A DNA stretch of 64,000 nucleotides, taken from contig OZ176050.1 of the NCBI GenBank assembly GCA_964247055.1, positions 7,874,001-7,938,000 on the forward strand, in the 5' to 3' direction. Under the pieces are notes generated by a model that was given only the letters and a program-made list of their open reading frames with translations, was not told the origin of the DNA and did no database searches. The position numbers and the translations under genes are program-made. Positions 1-14,100 of the stretch are shown here, piece after piece. How positions within the stretch are numbered: the first letter of the stretch is position 1; the number at the start of each line of letters is the position of its first letter. This stretch comes from Paragordius varius (taxonomy: Eukaryota > Nematomorpha).

Positions 1-76
1 CCACATATTTTGCAAATAACGAGTTTTTTTTATTCAAAAATGGAGTCAATGAAGCAATTTGTGTTGGACACCCCTG
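1..76. mobile_element. 3' end of a hAT-type non-autonomous element (cut by window edge)
   Basis: The stretch ends in GTGTTGGACACCCCTG, the same terminus as the complete copy at 50661-50951. The other end lies outside the window, so the target duplication cannot be checked. Confidence 0.55.
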
Positions 77-189
77 TTTTAATGTCACAAATTAAGATAG
101 CTCCAAAACAGGATAAAAACGAACAACCGATATTAAATTCAATACCAAAAAATTTGTTTGTTTGTAATTTAAAGCTGTCCAATTATTTA

Positions 190-720
190 TATTTTGGAAC
201 AATGATATACATTTATTTGCCTGTTGCAACCACGATGTAAAAAAATCTAAAATGGCGTCGAAAAAGTTTGAGATGAGGATTTTCACACATTTTACATTAA
301 ATAAATTGTATCGTGCGCTTCTGGAAAACATATTTTAACATACATTTATTTCAGTCCGATTCAAATTGGGGTCTTTGGGGACCCCAGGCCTGTTAAATCA
401 CATATTGATGAAAATATGGAACAAATGGAAACCATTGAGTTTGCACGCATATAACATTGGTGCACCTAAATATAAAAAAGATTCATTTAAAAAACTTAAT
501 CACATATTTTATGGATAACTCGAAGATAAAAATTTTGCCAAATGTGCATTATCTAAATATAAAAATAATACCAAATAAACCATTTTTTATATGAGTGCAA
601 ACTTTTGCCATGGTTTCAATTCATTCCATATTTTTTGAAGTATTTAACTTTAAACAGGCCTAATTTGGATCAAAGCACTGAAATGAATGTACTGTAACCA
701 AGTATTAAATCAGCTATTTA
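190..720. repeat. R1 dispersed repeat modules (A at 190-340, B inverted at 350-480, B direct at 590-720)
   Basis: Module A carries ATGGCGTCGAAAAAGTTTGA, found again near 25160, 62140 and 63080. Module B carries a block with GCCATGGTTT, AACAGGCC and AATGAATGTG that recurs near 22930, 24620, 61130 and, inverted, near 43110. The two B blocks here face each other around a spacer of about 110 bases. No coding capacity recognised. Confidence 0.65.
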
Positions 721-2209
721 GAAACAGATTCGGAGCTATCCTAATTTACGACTGATATAAACTGTATAATATATAATTTTTAATCTTAAAAACACAGTGT
801 TAAACATTGTATGGCGCAATCGGCTTCATAGCTTTTATATGGGGGTTTTAAAAATATAAGACTTTTCCAGTCCATATAAATATTTTAAAATAAAAAGTTT
901 GATTATTACATAAAATTAATAATAAAATAGTGTTTTAAACATTTTCAACCTTGGTAGAGCAATTTTCTTATTTAAAAACTCTGAACTAGTATTAAATATC
1001 AAGACAAACCCAGAGCCTACTTTTCATTTATTTGATTGGTTGTATACAAGATTCTAAAATATAATAATCCCCAGTTTCTGAGGTCATAGCAGGAACCGGT
1101 TTAGTTGGGTAGGAAACAACTCTGTTCCGGTTCCAAAATTTCAGGAACTGCTGCGGTTCCATTTTATAATACAGGAATGAGCCCGGATTCGGTTCCACCT
1201 TGGTTTCCATAAATTTTAATGTTTAAATTATTATCTAAGTGATTGTGTGATAACATTTTTTCCGTTTTCGCATCAAAATGGAATGACCATCGTCATTTAA
1301 AAATTTGTTTAAAAATATTGATCATTTTATAACATTTTTTTCTCGTATCCGACTGAAATAGATCATGATGGCATTTTTTTCTGAATGTATACCTTTAACA
1401 ATTGAAGAGAACGACAGACCTAATTCGTAGATTTTTTTAAATCATGATTAAGGAATATTTACCTTAAAAATTAATGAAATCAATTACTGGTAAAAAAACC
1501 ATAAATTGAGTCTCAAGTTTAGGAAAAGGTAAAATACGATAAATTATCTAGGTTGAGTCTTTTTATAGATTTTAAATGTTATATTTTAATATTCTTTAAA
1601 AGTTTCCTTAAATTAACAAAACCATAAACTATAGCAGCTATAATCAATTGACAATAACAGAAAATATCAGCCACATTATATATTAGTGGTATTTAAACCC
1701 GGGGCCATGAAGCCATCAATCTGATTTTCTGGCCACAGATTATGCCATTAAAATATTATTATTAAATTTACCCGAGCTTTTTTGATAGTTAATAGAAATG
1801 TAAATTAGCAACAAAAACGTTTTTATTCAATATTTAGCAAGTGGTGCTATACTAGAGTTTTCAAATTTCTAATAATTTAAAGCGTTTCGTTAAATATTTT
1901 AAATGTTATGGCCGAACACGGGCCTTTATATTGTTTTACAATGTTAATTTTATATGACAAATTTTTAAAAAAATGGATTCGTAAAGCACATGATCCACTT
2001 TGTTTAATATTTCAGTCTCTCAAAACAAAATTTTGATACACGATATATTTCAATAATTAATTCTTTATTTAGCTGCGAATAACTGGCCACAATAAATTTC
2101 CATTTTTTATACATCTACTTCTACTGATTTGTATATATAAAATCGCTTGCAAACTTAGCCATTTATCTTTTTCCCTTATGAAAAATGGGCACAATCTTAT
2201 AACTTAGAT

Positions 2210-2402
2210 CAGTGGACTCCCGCGACCTACGGGCCACATGCCGCCCTAAAAGTGTTTTTTATGGTCCTGAATTTATTAAACTTGGTGATATACTTATGTA
2301 GAGTAAATATATCCATGTTTCAACCATTATCAATATAATGGCCCTTAAAACAAAAAAAATATTTTTTTGGCCCTTCAAATTTTTCATTGCCTAATACCAT
2401 CG
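2210..2402. mobile_element. hAT-type MITE with perfect 8-base target duplication
   Basis: A 193-base element beginning CAGTGGACTCCCG is flanked by ACTTAGAT at 2202-2209 and again at 2403-2410, an exact 8-base duplication as expected for hAT transposition. The inverse terminus is degenerate. There is no open frame, so it would depend on a transposase from elsewhere. Confidence 0.7.
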
Positions 2403-5400
2403 ACTTAGATACTCTGTGACACGAATCATTTTTATTGTCTCTTAATGTAAACAATGTTATGCGCATTCTTATAATATATTTGCGAATTATGATAAAGATA
2501 TAATAATATTGTTGAATTATAACCTTGGCCAATATTTATGCTCTACATATATATGTATATTTTATATATTATACTTAGTTGTTTTTGGCTATTATCTTTT
2601 TAGAAAGAGGATTTTTGTTTAATTTATAATATACACATGTCATATCCTACCTAATTAATTAGTATAATTTAAATTTAATGAAAAAAAAATAAAACAAGAT
2701 TTGCGTTCATTTATTTGTAAAATTTGAAGATATATTACTGGAAAATTGGATAGGAATTGGAATAGGGACTTTGTATGTTTATGTGGATTTTAATCTTAGC
2801 TTTGGTAACCTAGCTTTATGAAATTATTTTCTAATTTCCAATATATTGAAATTGTGTAAAAGTTAACACATCATACAGCTAGATAACCAAAGAGAAGTTT
2901 GAAACCAATCAAGTCGCTTATCTTGCAAAAATATGATTTCATCCAGGATATTTTGATATTTCCGGTTATAATAAAAACCGAATAAGCCGACGAGTAATGG
3001 CTTGTAGATTAAAAGTAAAATGGATGCATCGATATATATTTATATGGATAAAAATTTTTTTGAAGTGTAACAATAAAGTTGAAATTATTAATTTTAACTT
3101 ATAAGTAGTTAGTTAGTTAGTTATAGTTGCTATCCAAATAATTTTATGCATAAATTATTGCATGGTTAATCAGAGAGGGATGTAGATAAATATTTAATTA
3201 ATATGTTGTATATTGGATAAAAAATGGAATGATAAATAATTGAATTTGAATATTTTTTATATAGCAGTGTATTTTCATTATTTATATTCACCTGACATCT
3301 CCCCTACCCCTACCTCTTCGCTATATTGTAAACGAAAAAGGGAGGAGTTTTTTGATGGGAGCGTTATAATTTAAATATTTTTATAATCATAAAAAATGAA
3401 CGGAATAGAAGGGGTTAAAAGTTTGTCAATTTCCACATTTTTTATCATCAATGATAATAATTACTTTTATTACAAAGACAATAAAAATAACTCAAAATAT
3501 ATTGAGATAAATGTATATCTTTGAGTCAATGTGTGTTTAAAAACGAGCGCAAATCGATTCCCCTCCTATTTACGCGCGGTGATAGCGAAAAATAATATGA
3601 AAAAACGCCCAAATTTATATTATGAGCGTGGAAACAAAAATATTATTATCATAAACTTTTGAAATTATGCAATACATAGATAGTTGTTGTATGGATATAG
3701 TAGTGCATTCAACTTGTGCCCAAAAGGCAATGACAACACTTAACTTTGTTTTTTTTTTCATACACGCAATTTATTATTTATCTTTATTAACTTACTAACC
3801 TTAATTAATTAATATCTTTTGAAATTATACCATCTATTTCATTTTAGAAACTATAGGTTACTTCTTATTTTTTTTGTCACAAAACACCTTTTTTAACATA
3901 TAAATGCGCACACGGATGTTTGGTATAAACTAAATAAAAAAACATCACAGCATAATGAGTAGACTTTTAACATTTTTTCGAATATGTTTAATTTATTAGT
4001 CGGCCAATTAAGATTAATGCTGCTTGATAAATTAACATAGAAAACTATTTATCATACATTTCAATGGTAGTTGAAAAAAGTTACCTTATATAATAAAACA
4101 AAAACAAGTTTTTATACACAAAGGTGTAAATATTTTAAAAATTTGTCTTGTTTAACATAACAATCCCAAAATTTTAGCAAGGTAGAAAAATAGCTTTTAT
4201 GTATCAATAAATTAATGTGTTTAACTTGAATGAAATCTAGGCCCTCGAGCTATATGAAATTCTATTTTTGTATATATTTTGAAAATGGGTATTTAAAGTA
4301 TAATTTAATAAAACTTAATAAAAAAATATATTAACCCATTTTTCAATATGATATTAACTAGAATGATGCAAAAAACAACTTAAAAAATTGGGTTCTTTTC
4401 ATAGTTATTTGACCACAAAAATACCGTGTAACTGCCGTGTTTTATGACGAGGTTAGATAAATCTAATTAACTAATAAAAACTTTTTACTGACCATTCAAT
4501 TTAATTTTTTTTGTAGTATTAGGCATAAAAATGCAACAAGTTAAAATTCTCTTTTATATATATTACAATTACTATTCAAATTAAAGGGTCTTGTGGGCAT
4601 GTTTAATAAAATTCATATCCATATTTTATATTTATATTTTTAAAATTTAACTCTGGTTCACCCAGTGAATTTCAATAAATGTCCTGCTGATGTAGGTATT
4701 AATAAATATAATTTTTATAGTCTTTATTTCCTATTTACTTTAATGGGAAAAAAATGATTAATTATAAAACCTAAAAAATTTTAAGACTTGACTGTCTAGA
4801 TTGTGAATGAGGATAAAAAATCGTGAAGTTTCATCCGAATCCTCGAATTTGCGCAGGATTTAAGGTTAAATGCCTGAACACTTTTCAGCCTTTTTGAAAA
4901 TGAGTAATAACCTTTTTCCTTCCATATAAACTTAATATATACGATAATCTAATAATAAAGTAAAATACTTACATCTATTCAAATTTTTACTGTCATTTAA
5001 ATGATAAAATTATTAACTGTTTTGATCACTGATTGCTTTTAAAATTACAAAGTAATATATATTTATATATATATATATATGACATAACTCGATGCTTTCA
5101 ATTCGATGTTTTAAAATTTACCTCATAACACGGAATAAGTCAAAGTTTATTCAGATTTAAAACGCTACTGCTCTAGCCTATAGAACCGTTAAAATGTAAT
5201 GATGGCTTGATTTAAATTATTTTGAACAAAAAGTTAGGAATATATTAAGTTTTAACCTGAAACACTGTGGATTATTCAATATTATAGACGATTAAAACTA
5301 TCCGCTGAAAAATGAATATTGTGGAAAATATTATGATGACAAAATTGATATTTGGAACAGGAAACAGCTTTTAAAACATAAAAAATTAAAACAGTTTGGC

Positions 5401-8127
5401 TCATTATAAATGCCACTACTTTTATTTTTTTAAATAATAAATATAACCTATAAAAAAATGACAAAATTTTTTATATGAAAAAGTGTCGCTTTTTTGCCTC
5501 ATTCCCCATTTCAAATATATATATATATAAATATATAAACAATTGTATGAAACAATAAAAATAGTTTATATATCATTAAATATTTTATTTTAACATGTGT
5601 ATATTTATTATATCTCTAACGTATACTCTCACTCGTTAATGAATTTTTAGAATTTCAAATATTTTTTAGATAAAGGTAATGTCTCCCCTCTTACCTACAT
5701 CATTATTATGCATGCCTATTTCATTTTTGCCCTTCAAATTTTATCTAAAAAATCGAGATATTTTCAGAGTTGATACCTTAGTATTACTAAAATACTTATA
5801 TGTATTTGAAATAAAATTTAGAAATAAGTCTCACCCTCGAAGTCAAGGTCGTGTCATGCATTTTATTATCAAAAAATAAATTAATAATAATAATGTTATT
5901 AAAATCGAGATTTGTGACACCAATACTTCCCAAAGCCTAACGATACTAAAATAATTTTCTTATATACCCTGATTTTTAGGTACATTCTTGCCTTTAATGG
6001 TTTAATAAAATTAAATGTGAACTAAAATAAAACTTTAATGATTAAATACCTTAGATTGAGAAAAATAATCATTGTATGGGCATTTTATCTTTTTTTAAAT
6101 AACGCTTATCTAGAAATGCTGTATTTACATTAACATCACATTTAAAGAACTGTTAAGACGCACTTTCTTAAGAGCCACAAAATGTTTTTTCGTAATTTAT
6201 AGATGGTTAACTAATTGAAAGTTTATTGTCGATACCATTTCTAAAATAAGAATCGTCCGTCGTGAATGTTTTGCTGGAGTTACTCCATAGAACACGGTTG
6301 TATTAAATGTGAAACAACGAAATTGCCAATAAAAGAAATACATGTTAATTCAACGATGTATTCAAACAAAAATTCATTGTGAAGTACAACAAGAAAAATC
6401 GTTAAAAAATCCAATAATTACAGGTAAATTAATGGAAACAGATAAAAGAGGTTAAAAACATTAGTCGAATGGATATATTTCAACTTTTTCTGGAACTGCA
6501 TAGTAAAAATTAACCTTAATCACATATGATATATTAAATTAAATAAATTCTCTGATCGAATTGCTAACAGTCGTTTGCAATATGTATAATAATATGGCTT
6601 AGGGCTAATGACCAAATAACCAAATTAACTTTTAAATCAAACGCTAAAGAATTGTTAATTCTGGCCTTACCTAAATTATATCTTGGGAAAATTAAAAAAG
6701 CTAAAAGTCCAAACACTTGAACATGGTGTCATTATGCTGTAAAAAAGATTCGTGAAAAATTTAACATATCCATGTTCCCGTTCAAATTATTGTTATTCCA
6801 TTTTGTTTTTTACATCATTTATAGGATAATCGAAAACTTTGATTTTAAAAATGATAGTTTTTATTGAACAATTTAATGTTGAAAAATTGAAATAATATCA
6901 AGCTATAAAAACTGTTGGAACTAAATTTTTAGCGCGTTTGTGCGTGAATTTGAGTTATAACACTTGAAATGCATACGTTAAGCCGAATTTAATTGTTATT
7001 TAAACCAATCATCGATAAAAAATATATACGATCAAAGTAGATATCATTTTTTAATTTTCATATTTAAGAAGTATAGAATTTTGACTTAGATTTTCCGGAA
7101 AGTGTAATCCCATTGATATTAAGTGTCTGCCATTCACATTTCATTTATGATACGCAGACGGCAAAAATATGCATGGATTGCCTTTATATTCAGCTCCATC
7201 TTCCTGAAAATAGGTTTGTTTACAAAAAAGGGCCCAAAATAAGGTGTCTTTGATTTAAGTTGTTGAATACAATACTTATTTAAGTCTAATTGTTGTCTTT
7301 CATGTCATGAAATTGTAGTCGTACTTAATTTAAATATAGCCCGCCCAACCAACTACTTAACAGATGTCCAAATATGTTTTTATCCAAAAACCGGTGTAAT
7401 TTAAATACATTGTAGACATTTTATATATAAAGTGGTTCAGTCGATCTTTGATAATTTAGCCAATTGGTTTAGGTATAACTATAAAAATAAATATTTTTTC
7501 GAAAATATATATGCAAACTATCATCATTTGATATGCAGCTATTTAGATAATAATGACATATATCTTAATTTTATAATTTCGATTTCGCGACCCAATCTAT
7601 CGATGTAATAGCTTTAAAGGATTCTTTTCTAATCATTCATGGCAATTCATATTTGATTTAGGTTTACAAAGAATACAAAGGAGCAATATGCATCTGTTTT
7701 GGCCAGAAATTAGTATTAAAAAGTGGGAAAAAATTCTTTTTATACGTAAAGTTAAAGATTCATCATTTATCCTGCGTATGTACCAGATTGGCTAATACAA
7801 TGCTATTAATTTTATATATATATATATATATATGAAATAAGTATTTTATCATATAATTTTAGTTTCCGTCTCACAACAAAAAAACGACGCAAAAGAAATA
7901 AATCAAAATATAATTCGTTTAAAAGTACTCATGTTTATCAACATTAAAAAATATAATAAGGTTGTATCATTTTATCTTAGTTTATAAATTTTGCAGTTTT
8001 TTAAGAAAAAAGTTATTTCAGTTATAAATTATATAATCAATAATCATTTTAACTACTCCGTCAATAAAATTAGCCTAAATTTACATATTTTGATTTATTA
8101 TATCAAGCAAATAAATTGATCGAATTT

Positions 8128-11100
8128 TTAAACTATTTGTTCAACATCTTTTGATTCATCGTTCTTCAATTGTTTCTCTTGTTCTAAAAGAGGGATTTTC
8201 CATTCTGTGAGATCAACTTCCAAAATTTCGGGACTCGGAGGCGCGCTGAGATAGAGTTTAAGTATGAAGTCATCTAACATGTTAACATCAGAAAAAATAT
8301 ATTATGTTGGTATATATTTTCATATTAGTAAAATTATATTATTCTGTCATAAAAGCATGTTAAAAATTAATAGACGGGAAATTTTTAAAAATGTACCAAA
8401 TCATACCGTCTATATATATATGACTTAATCTCTAAAACCTAAAAATCTGTGTTCCGTATTTTTTTAATAAGTGCCAGAAAATACAGATCCGGCACTAAGT
8501 TTTGATGTCTAATTATTTTGATATAATGATTCATATTCAAAATCTTAGAGAATGTATGCATGCTCTTTTATTTCTGAAAATTTTACATATATTATTATAA
8601 TTCTAAAAAATATTGTTAAGTTTTAAAACTGCGGTTCAGCCCACTTCGTAGCGAAACAGTTCCAACAAAACGTAATAGTTCCGATTCCAATTCATTATAT
8701 ATGTATTTAGGGGAAAAACCTGATTCAGTGTTTGATGGTTTATTCGTTTGAATCGTTTCAAAAAGATAGGCAAAATTTTGACATATAGCTTCCGTATCCA
8801 TCCCAATCTGTGATAAGAGGCATTCAATTTCAGCCAAGTGAGGATATTGCGTTTTGTTAATGTGTGCAGCCAAACTATTATCACACATTACTGTTTGATA
8901 GCTTATCGATTTGAGGTATTTGGTAACGAGTCCTTCAACATCGGTTCCGACATTACCTTTACTAGGATGCGGCATCATACCTTTGCCCAAAATGACACGT
9001 AAATTAGTAACTTCCCCATACATTTCAGGCGTACAAATGACATAATCGAAATCGCTTTTCTTCACGATACCCTTGATGATACGTTTAACCAAATCTTTCC
9101 CACCTATTATTATTATTATTATTATAAAAGATTTTATGAATAATAGGAATGTAAAAGATAATATTAAAATATCTAATCCCTCCTGTAGCAGGTATAATGT
9201 AACCGAATGGAGAATCACTTTTTTAAAAACCTTATATACTATTGATCCTTGAAATCTATATATTTATAAAAATAGAAAATGCTGGCTTTGTGATCTGGTA
9301 CAGGAAAACCGGTAGACCCATTCTAATCCAAACATCGAAAAAATATAAACATTAATGAATGCTCCGACAATAGCTTCGCCCTTTTTTTGAAATAGGCCCC
9401 CAGCTCGGGCCCACCCCGTGTGAAAAACGGGTTTTTTTTGAAAACAGAAGTCCACAAAAATCGTGTCTTTGAGACAATTTTCCGGAGAACGTGTTGGTCC
9501 ATTCTATTTAAATATGATTTTTATTTAGTTATTTTCGATTGCGCCAAACATAGTCGAGTCACTTTTTTAATTTAGGCCCTCTTTTTACCCGCTCCCCCCG
9601 TAAAATGCCATTTTTTTCAAAAAACAAAGTACACAAAAATATTTTTTTAAATCTCTTTTTCGACCAAGACATGAGACCGTAAAAATTCAATATGGATTCC
9701 ACGTATTCCCTGTTAAAAGGCAAAAATTTTAGCCAAGCGTTTATTTGATGATAGCTGCTGGGTAAGGAGCTACCCGCGAAAACTGACTCATGTAACTTTG
9801 TGATCTGTTTCCGGAAAACCGGTGAACCCATTCAAATCCAAATATCGAAAAAATATAATCATTAATGAATGCCCCGACAATAGCTTCGCCTTTTTTGGAA
9901 TTAGGTCCCCAGGTTGGGCCCACCTAGTGTGAAAAATGGGTTAAGTCAATTTTTTGGAGAACGTGTTGGACCATTCAATTTCAAATATGATTTTTGTTTA
10001 CTTATTTTTGGTCGCGCTGAAAACAGTCGATTTTTTGATTTAGGCCCTCTTTTTACCCGCTACCCCCGTAAAATGCCATTTTTTTCAAAAAAAAACAAAG
10101 TCCACAAAAATAATTTTTTAAATCTATTTTTCCCCCAAGTAAACAATAAATTAGTATGAATGCACCGTTTTAAGATTTCTATGAGATCATAGCTATTAAA
10201 TAATGTTTCGAAATAATCCACATATGTAGATCATTTTATTGTCCCTTTTTTCAAATAACCCCCCCCAGAAGTCCGAAGGACTTCCTCGGGCTGCGTAGCA
10301 GCACGAAATTTACGCTAGTATTAAATATAAATTTATTTTCTATTTTAAAGGTTAAATTATCAAGATAAAAAAAATTATATTTCGATAAAATGTTTATTTT
10401 TTTTTCTTTTACAAATAAATATATATTAATATATCTAAAATATTGCAAAAAAATATATTACACTAGACAACAAATTTTGACTTTTAAGTGCCATTCTTGT
10501 AAATTTTAAATTAATTCATGAAAGTATATATATAGTATATCTGAAAAAAATGGTCTAACATCTGAAATTTTTTTATTATTATATTAAAAACCGTGCTTTA
10601 ACCTTATCAGTAAACTCTACAACTTTCAAAATGAATTTAAACTATATCAAATCTTTATAATCCCTGACCTCGATTCCCGCATCAGAGCCAAACGGCTTAG
10701 ATGGGCAGGTCACATTCACCGACGCTCACCTGATAATTACCTACAAAAAATGCAATCTTTCCGCACTATAAGGTCGAGACCGGGACTGCCTTTGAAACCT
10801 GGTCTTCCACAATCTCCGATAATCTAGCCTTGCTGGACATAAAACTTGAAGATGTGGAATGTAGAACCTCTTGGAAACCCAAAATCAAATCCTACATTAA
10901 CTCAGCCACCTTCAATAAAGAAAGGCGTTGACGGATTAGGGTCTATCGAATATTTTTGGCCCAGGTTTAATATTAAAGTCAAATTTTCAAAATTAAAAGT
11001 TTTAGATATAGAGCCATGTATTTTTTTATCATTTGAAAGCCAAAAAACTGAATCGAACGGTGATTAGTCATTTAAATCCATCTGATTTAAAAGTTATTTG

Positions 11101-14100
11101 GCTTTATATGGTCAAAATTTTCAACCCTTAAAAAAATCAAATATTTTCACAGACGAACTAATTTAAAAATCATATATATTTTAATAAAATTAAAATTTAA
11201 TAAAAATCTTTGAAAAAGCCTTTGGTTTGCTTTTTTAATAAAAATTATTATTATCATAATTATTACCTAGTGGTATTAAAATGCATAGTATGACTGTAAA
11301 TTTATATAATGGTTATAAACGATGAAGAATACATCAAACTATATTTCTAGTCTTTAAAATCAAATTATAAGCTTTCTACAGGTAATAATTAATATTGATA
11401 TGATGGTAATTTTCTTAAAAAACAAAAAATCAAAATAGCTGTTTTGAATGACATAAAAACAATAAATAAGTGATTTCAAAAAAACTTTCATGTGTTAACT
11501 TTGACATTCATTGCCATCTACACAAAGTTTGGGTTATTTTCGTCCATTAGTTTAAAAAATTTGTTAATTAAGAAAAAGGCTCTCGCTTCGCGCGTTTGTG
11601 GCTTCCGTCCGATAATAACTATCGATGTGAAACATATCACTATGCACTTTATAGAGTTTTAATTACTCTTTCAAATGATATATTGCAAATAGGAATTCGT
11701 AATATATTTTCAAAGAAAAATATTTTTTAATAAAATTTTAATAAAGAAGGCGCATAATCATAAATAAATCAAATTACACTATTATTAGGTGGTATTATAT
11801 TTTTTATATTAACTTTACTGTTGAAATGAGATAGTTAATTTCAAAAACGCAAAAACTCGAGTGGCAGAAAAATTTATCTAGAGTTAAATTTTTTCTTGTG
11901 ATCTAACCTCCCATAAATTGGTGAAAGATACTAATTTATATATTTAGTCATAACAATTTATGTTATAGAGAAAACTTAAGGTTGATACAAATATTTGTCT
12001 TTTAGTTTTTACGTTTTGTCTTTATTTTAATTTTTGTTGTATGTATAAAAATACCTGCAATGACAGCCCCGGCATCACAGGCAGCCTCTTGTTCAGGCGC
12101 TTTAGCAGCAAACACCAATATTTTATTGTTGAGTTTTAGGGGAAAGGTAAAATGATTCGGATAATGTAATATACCATTGAAAGATGCAATGGGTTTGGAC
12201 TGAATATGAAATATTTATAAGACATGTGATAAGGTAAAAAACTTTTGACATACCCATTATTTAAAAATGTTCAAATCAATATTAACTTGTAACTGTTTTA
12301 AACTTTTAAAACCATTGTATATGTGGACTTAATTTATACACCATTTCAAATTCGAGCAAAAGAATTGAAATTATGATAATTTATTTTAATAAATGCTGGA
12401 AAAATCTATACTTCATTTCGAATTTACTACAAAATTACAATCAGTTATTATACGATGAAAACATATTGCCTATATTTATCTAGATGGGTATAAAAAGATT
12501 AAACATATAAAAAGAAAAGTGAAGATATAAAACGTCAAAAAAATTAAATTTAGAAAGCAAACGTGGGCCAAAAACAAATTTATCAATGAATGCTAAATTA
12601 GTTTTTTTCAGAGACCAGAGTTTCTATTTCATAAAAATCAAAAATTAATTATATTATTAACAAATAGATTACGTCTACGGACCTATTTAAACGAAAGGTG
12701 CAATCACTGCATCTACAACCATTATATAAATAATGGTTATATGAAGGAAAGCACCTTTTATCATTTTTATAAGAGAGAATTGATTCGAGGTATACGGAAT
12801 GCATAAACCAAAAATGGCGAAAACTATCCCATAAAAATACCACAGTAAAATACTACACTTAACAATAACACCAACCCCTAATGATTCTTTTAGCCAAATA
12901 TAAGCTGAATACATTAATAATTAATTTAATACACAAACTCTTTTATAAAATTCATATATATTAACAATAATCCGTGATTTTTTTCGAAAAAATAAAATTA
13001 AATTTTAATTGTCAATAATACAAAATATAGAACATACTTTTTTACTGGATGCCATGTTAATCAACATTTTAGCGTAAAAAAGACCATCCAAATTATCATA
13101 TATTTCGGGACTTGCCACTTCTTTATGCATTTCAATAGCTTCCCGTAAATTATAGATTTTTGGTGGAAATTTTTCCATCAAATAAACATCATCCATAGGG
13201 ACACGTTTCAGAAAATCTTGATATTCTTTGGATTCATAATTTACATTCGTGTGTATTATTCTAATATCACAAGAATATATATATCAGTAAAATACGCCAA
13301 AAAATATTATTTGGTTAAAACAAAATGTTCAACGTCAAAGTAAAAAATTAAGTTTTAAGACATATCAATCTTATTATGTAGGAATAAATAACGAGTTACC
13401 TTATTTGAATTATATATACAAAACTTAAGTATAAATAACATAGATTAATTAGAACAGGATGATATATATTTTTGCTTAAAATATAATGATAATACAGGTT
13501 TTAAAATTTAAGATAATGAATATAAAATGTATAAATAAGTAATTAAAGGTAATATGCAAAAATAATTTATAAAAATCCATGTCCTTAACCAAGCGTGTCG
13601 AACTCGCGGCCTAATGAAATATTAAGTAGACTGCGAGATTTAAATACAAAATAAAATTTAACGAAGATTTTCTAAAATAAATTTTCTGAATGATCCTTCT
13701 GAATTTTGGCAATGAGAAAAGTGATAAAATAAATAGTAGATTTTAAAGTCTTATGTTAAAAATCTTATAAAATATTTGTTGATGCCCATACATTTTGAGA
13801 TGGCGGCCGGCCGGATTTTCTAATAAAAATGCGGCCGCGAAACAATTTGTCTTGGACAACTCTGTTCATTTTTACAAATAAATTAGGCGTTTACTAATAA
13901 GAGTTTCTTTTTATAAATCCCGACAGTTATTAATCCTATATACGCTATAAATCATTTTTGCCTAGCTGCCATAAATGTAGAGAAAATAACTAAAATACAA
14001 CTATTATGGTCATTATTGAAAAAGAGGCCAGTTAAAATGGATATTTTATAATATATTCAATTATGCATACTTCTTCTTGGGAACAAATTCTTTTTCAACC

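Larger units (their letters stand above)
77..8127. other. Gene-free, AT-rich repeat debris
   Basis: About 8 kb with no open frame that resembles a protein and no exon chain I could build. It holds R1 repeat modules (190-720), a fragment of the GGAACC-rich hAT element (about 1078-1205), one hAT element with perfect target duplication (2210-2402) and TA microsatellites near 5060, 5515 and 7820. Short exons of an unrecognised gene cannot be excluded. Confidence 0.6.

Noticed and set aside
6266-6382. 38-residue Cys-containing frame (MFCWSYSIEHGCIKC)
   Set aside because: It slightly resembles a small Cys-rich module but has no splice partners, signal peptide or neighbouring exons.
7141-7203. Possible terminal exon on the minus strand (EDGAEYKGNPCIFLPSAYHK then stop)
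   Set aside because: It has a good acceptor, but no upstream exons could be found and no family is recognised. It may be chance.
8616-8719. In-frame continuation of the MRPL1 exon to a stop at 8616
   Set aside because: It runs into GGAACC-type repeat sequence. The donor at 8719 joined to 8273 gives the conserved C-terminus instead.
12687-12914. Hydrophobic 75-residue minus-strand frame inside an MRPL1 intron
   Set aside because: No recognisable family, no start context and no partner exons. AT-rich DNA often gives Ile/Leu/Phe-rich frames that look like membrane segments.
13800-13850. GC-rich patch suggesting foreign DNA or a CpG island
   Set aside because: It is the subterminal part of a hAT-type MITE; comparable GC-rich ends occur in the copies at 50661 and 55546.
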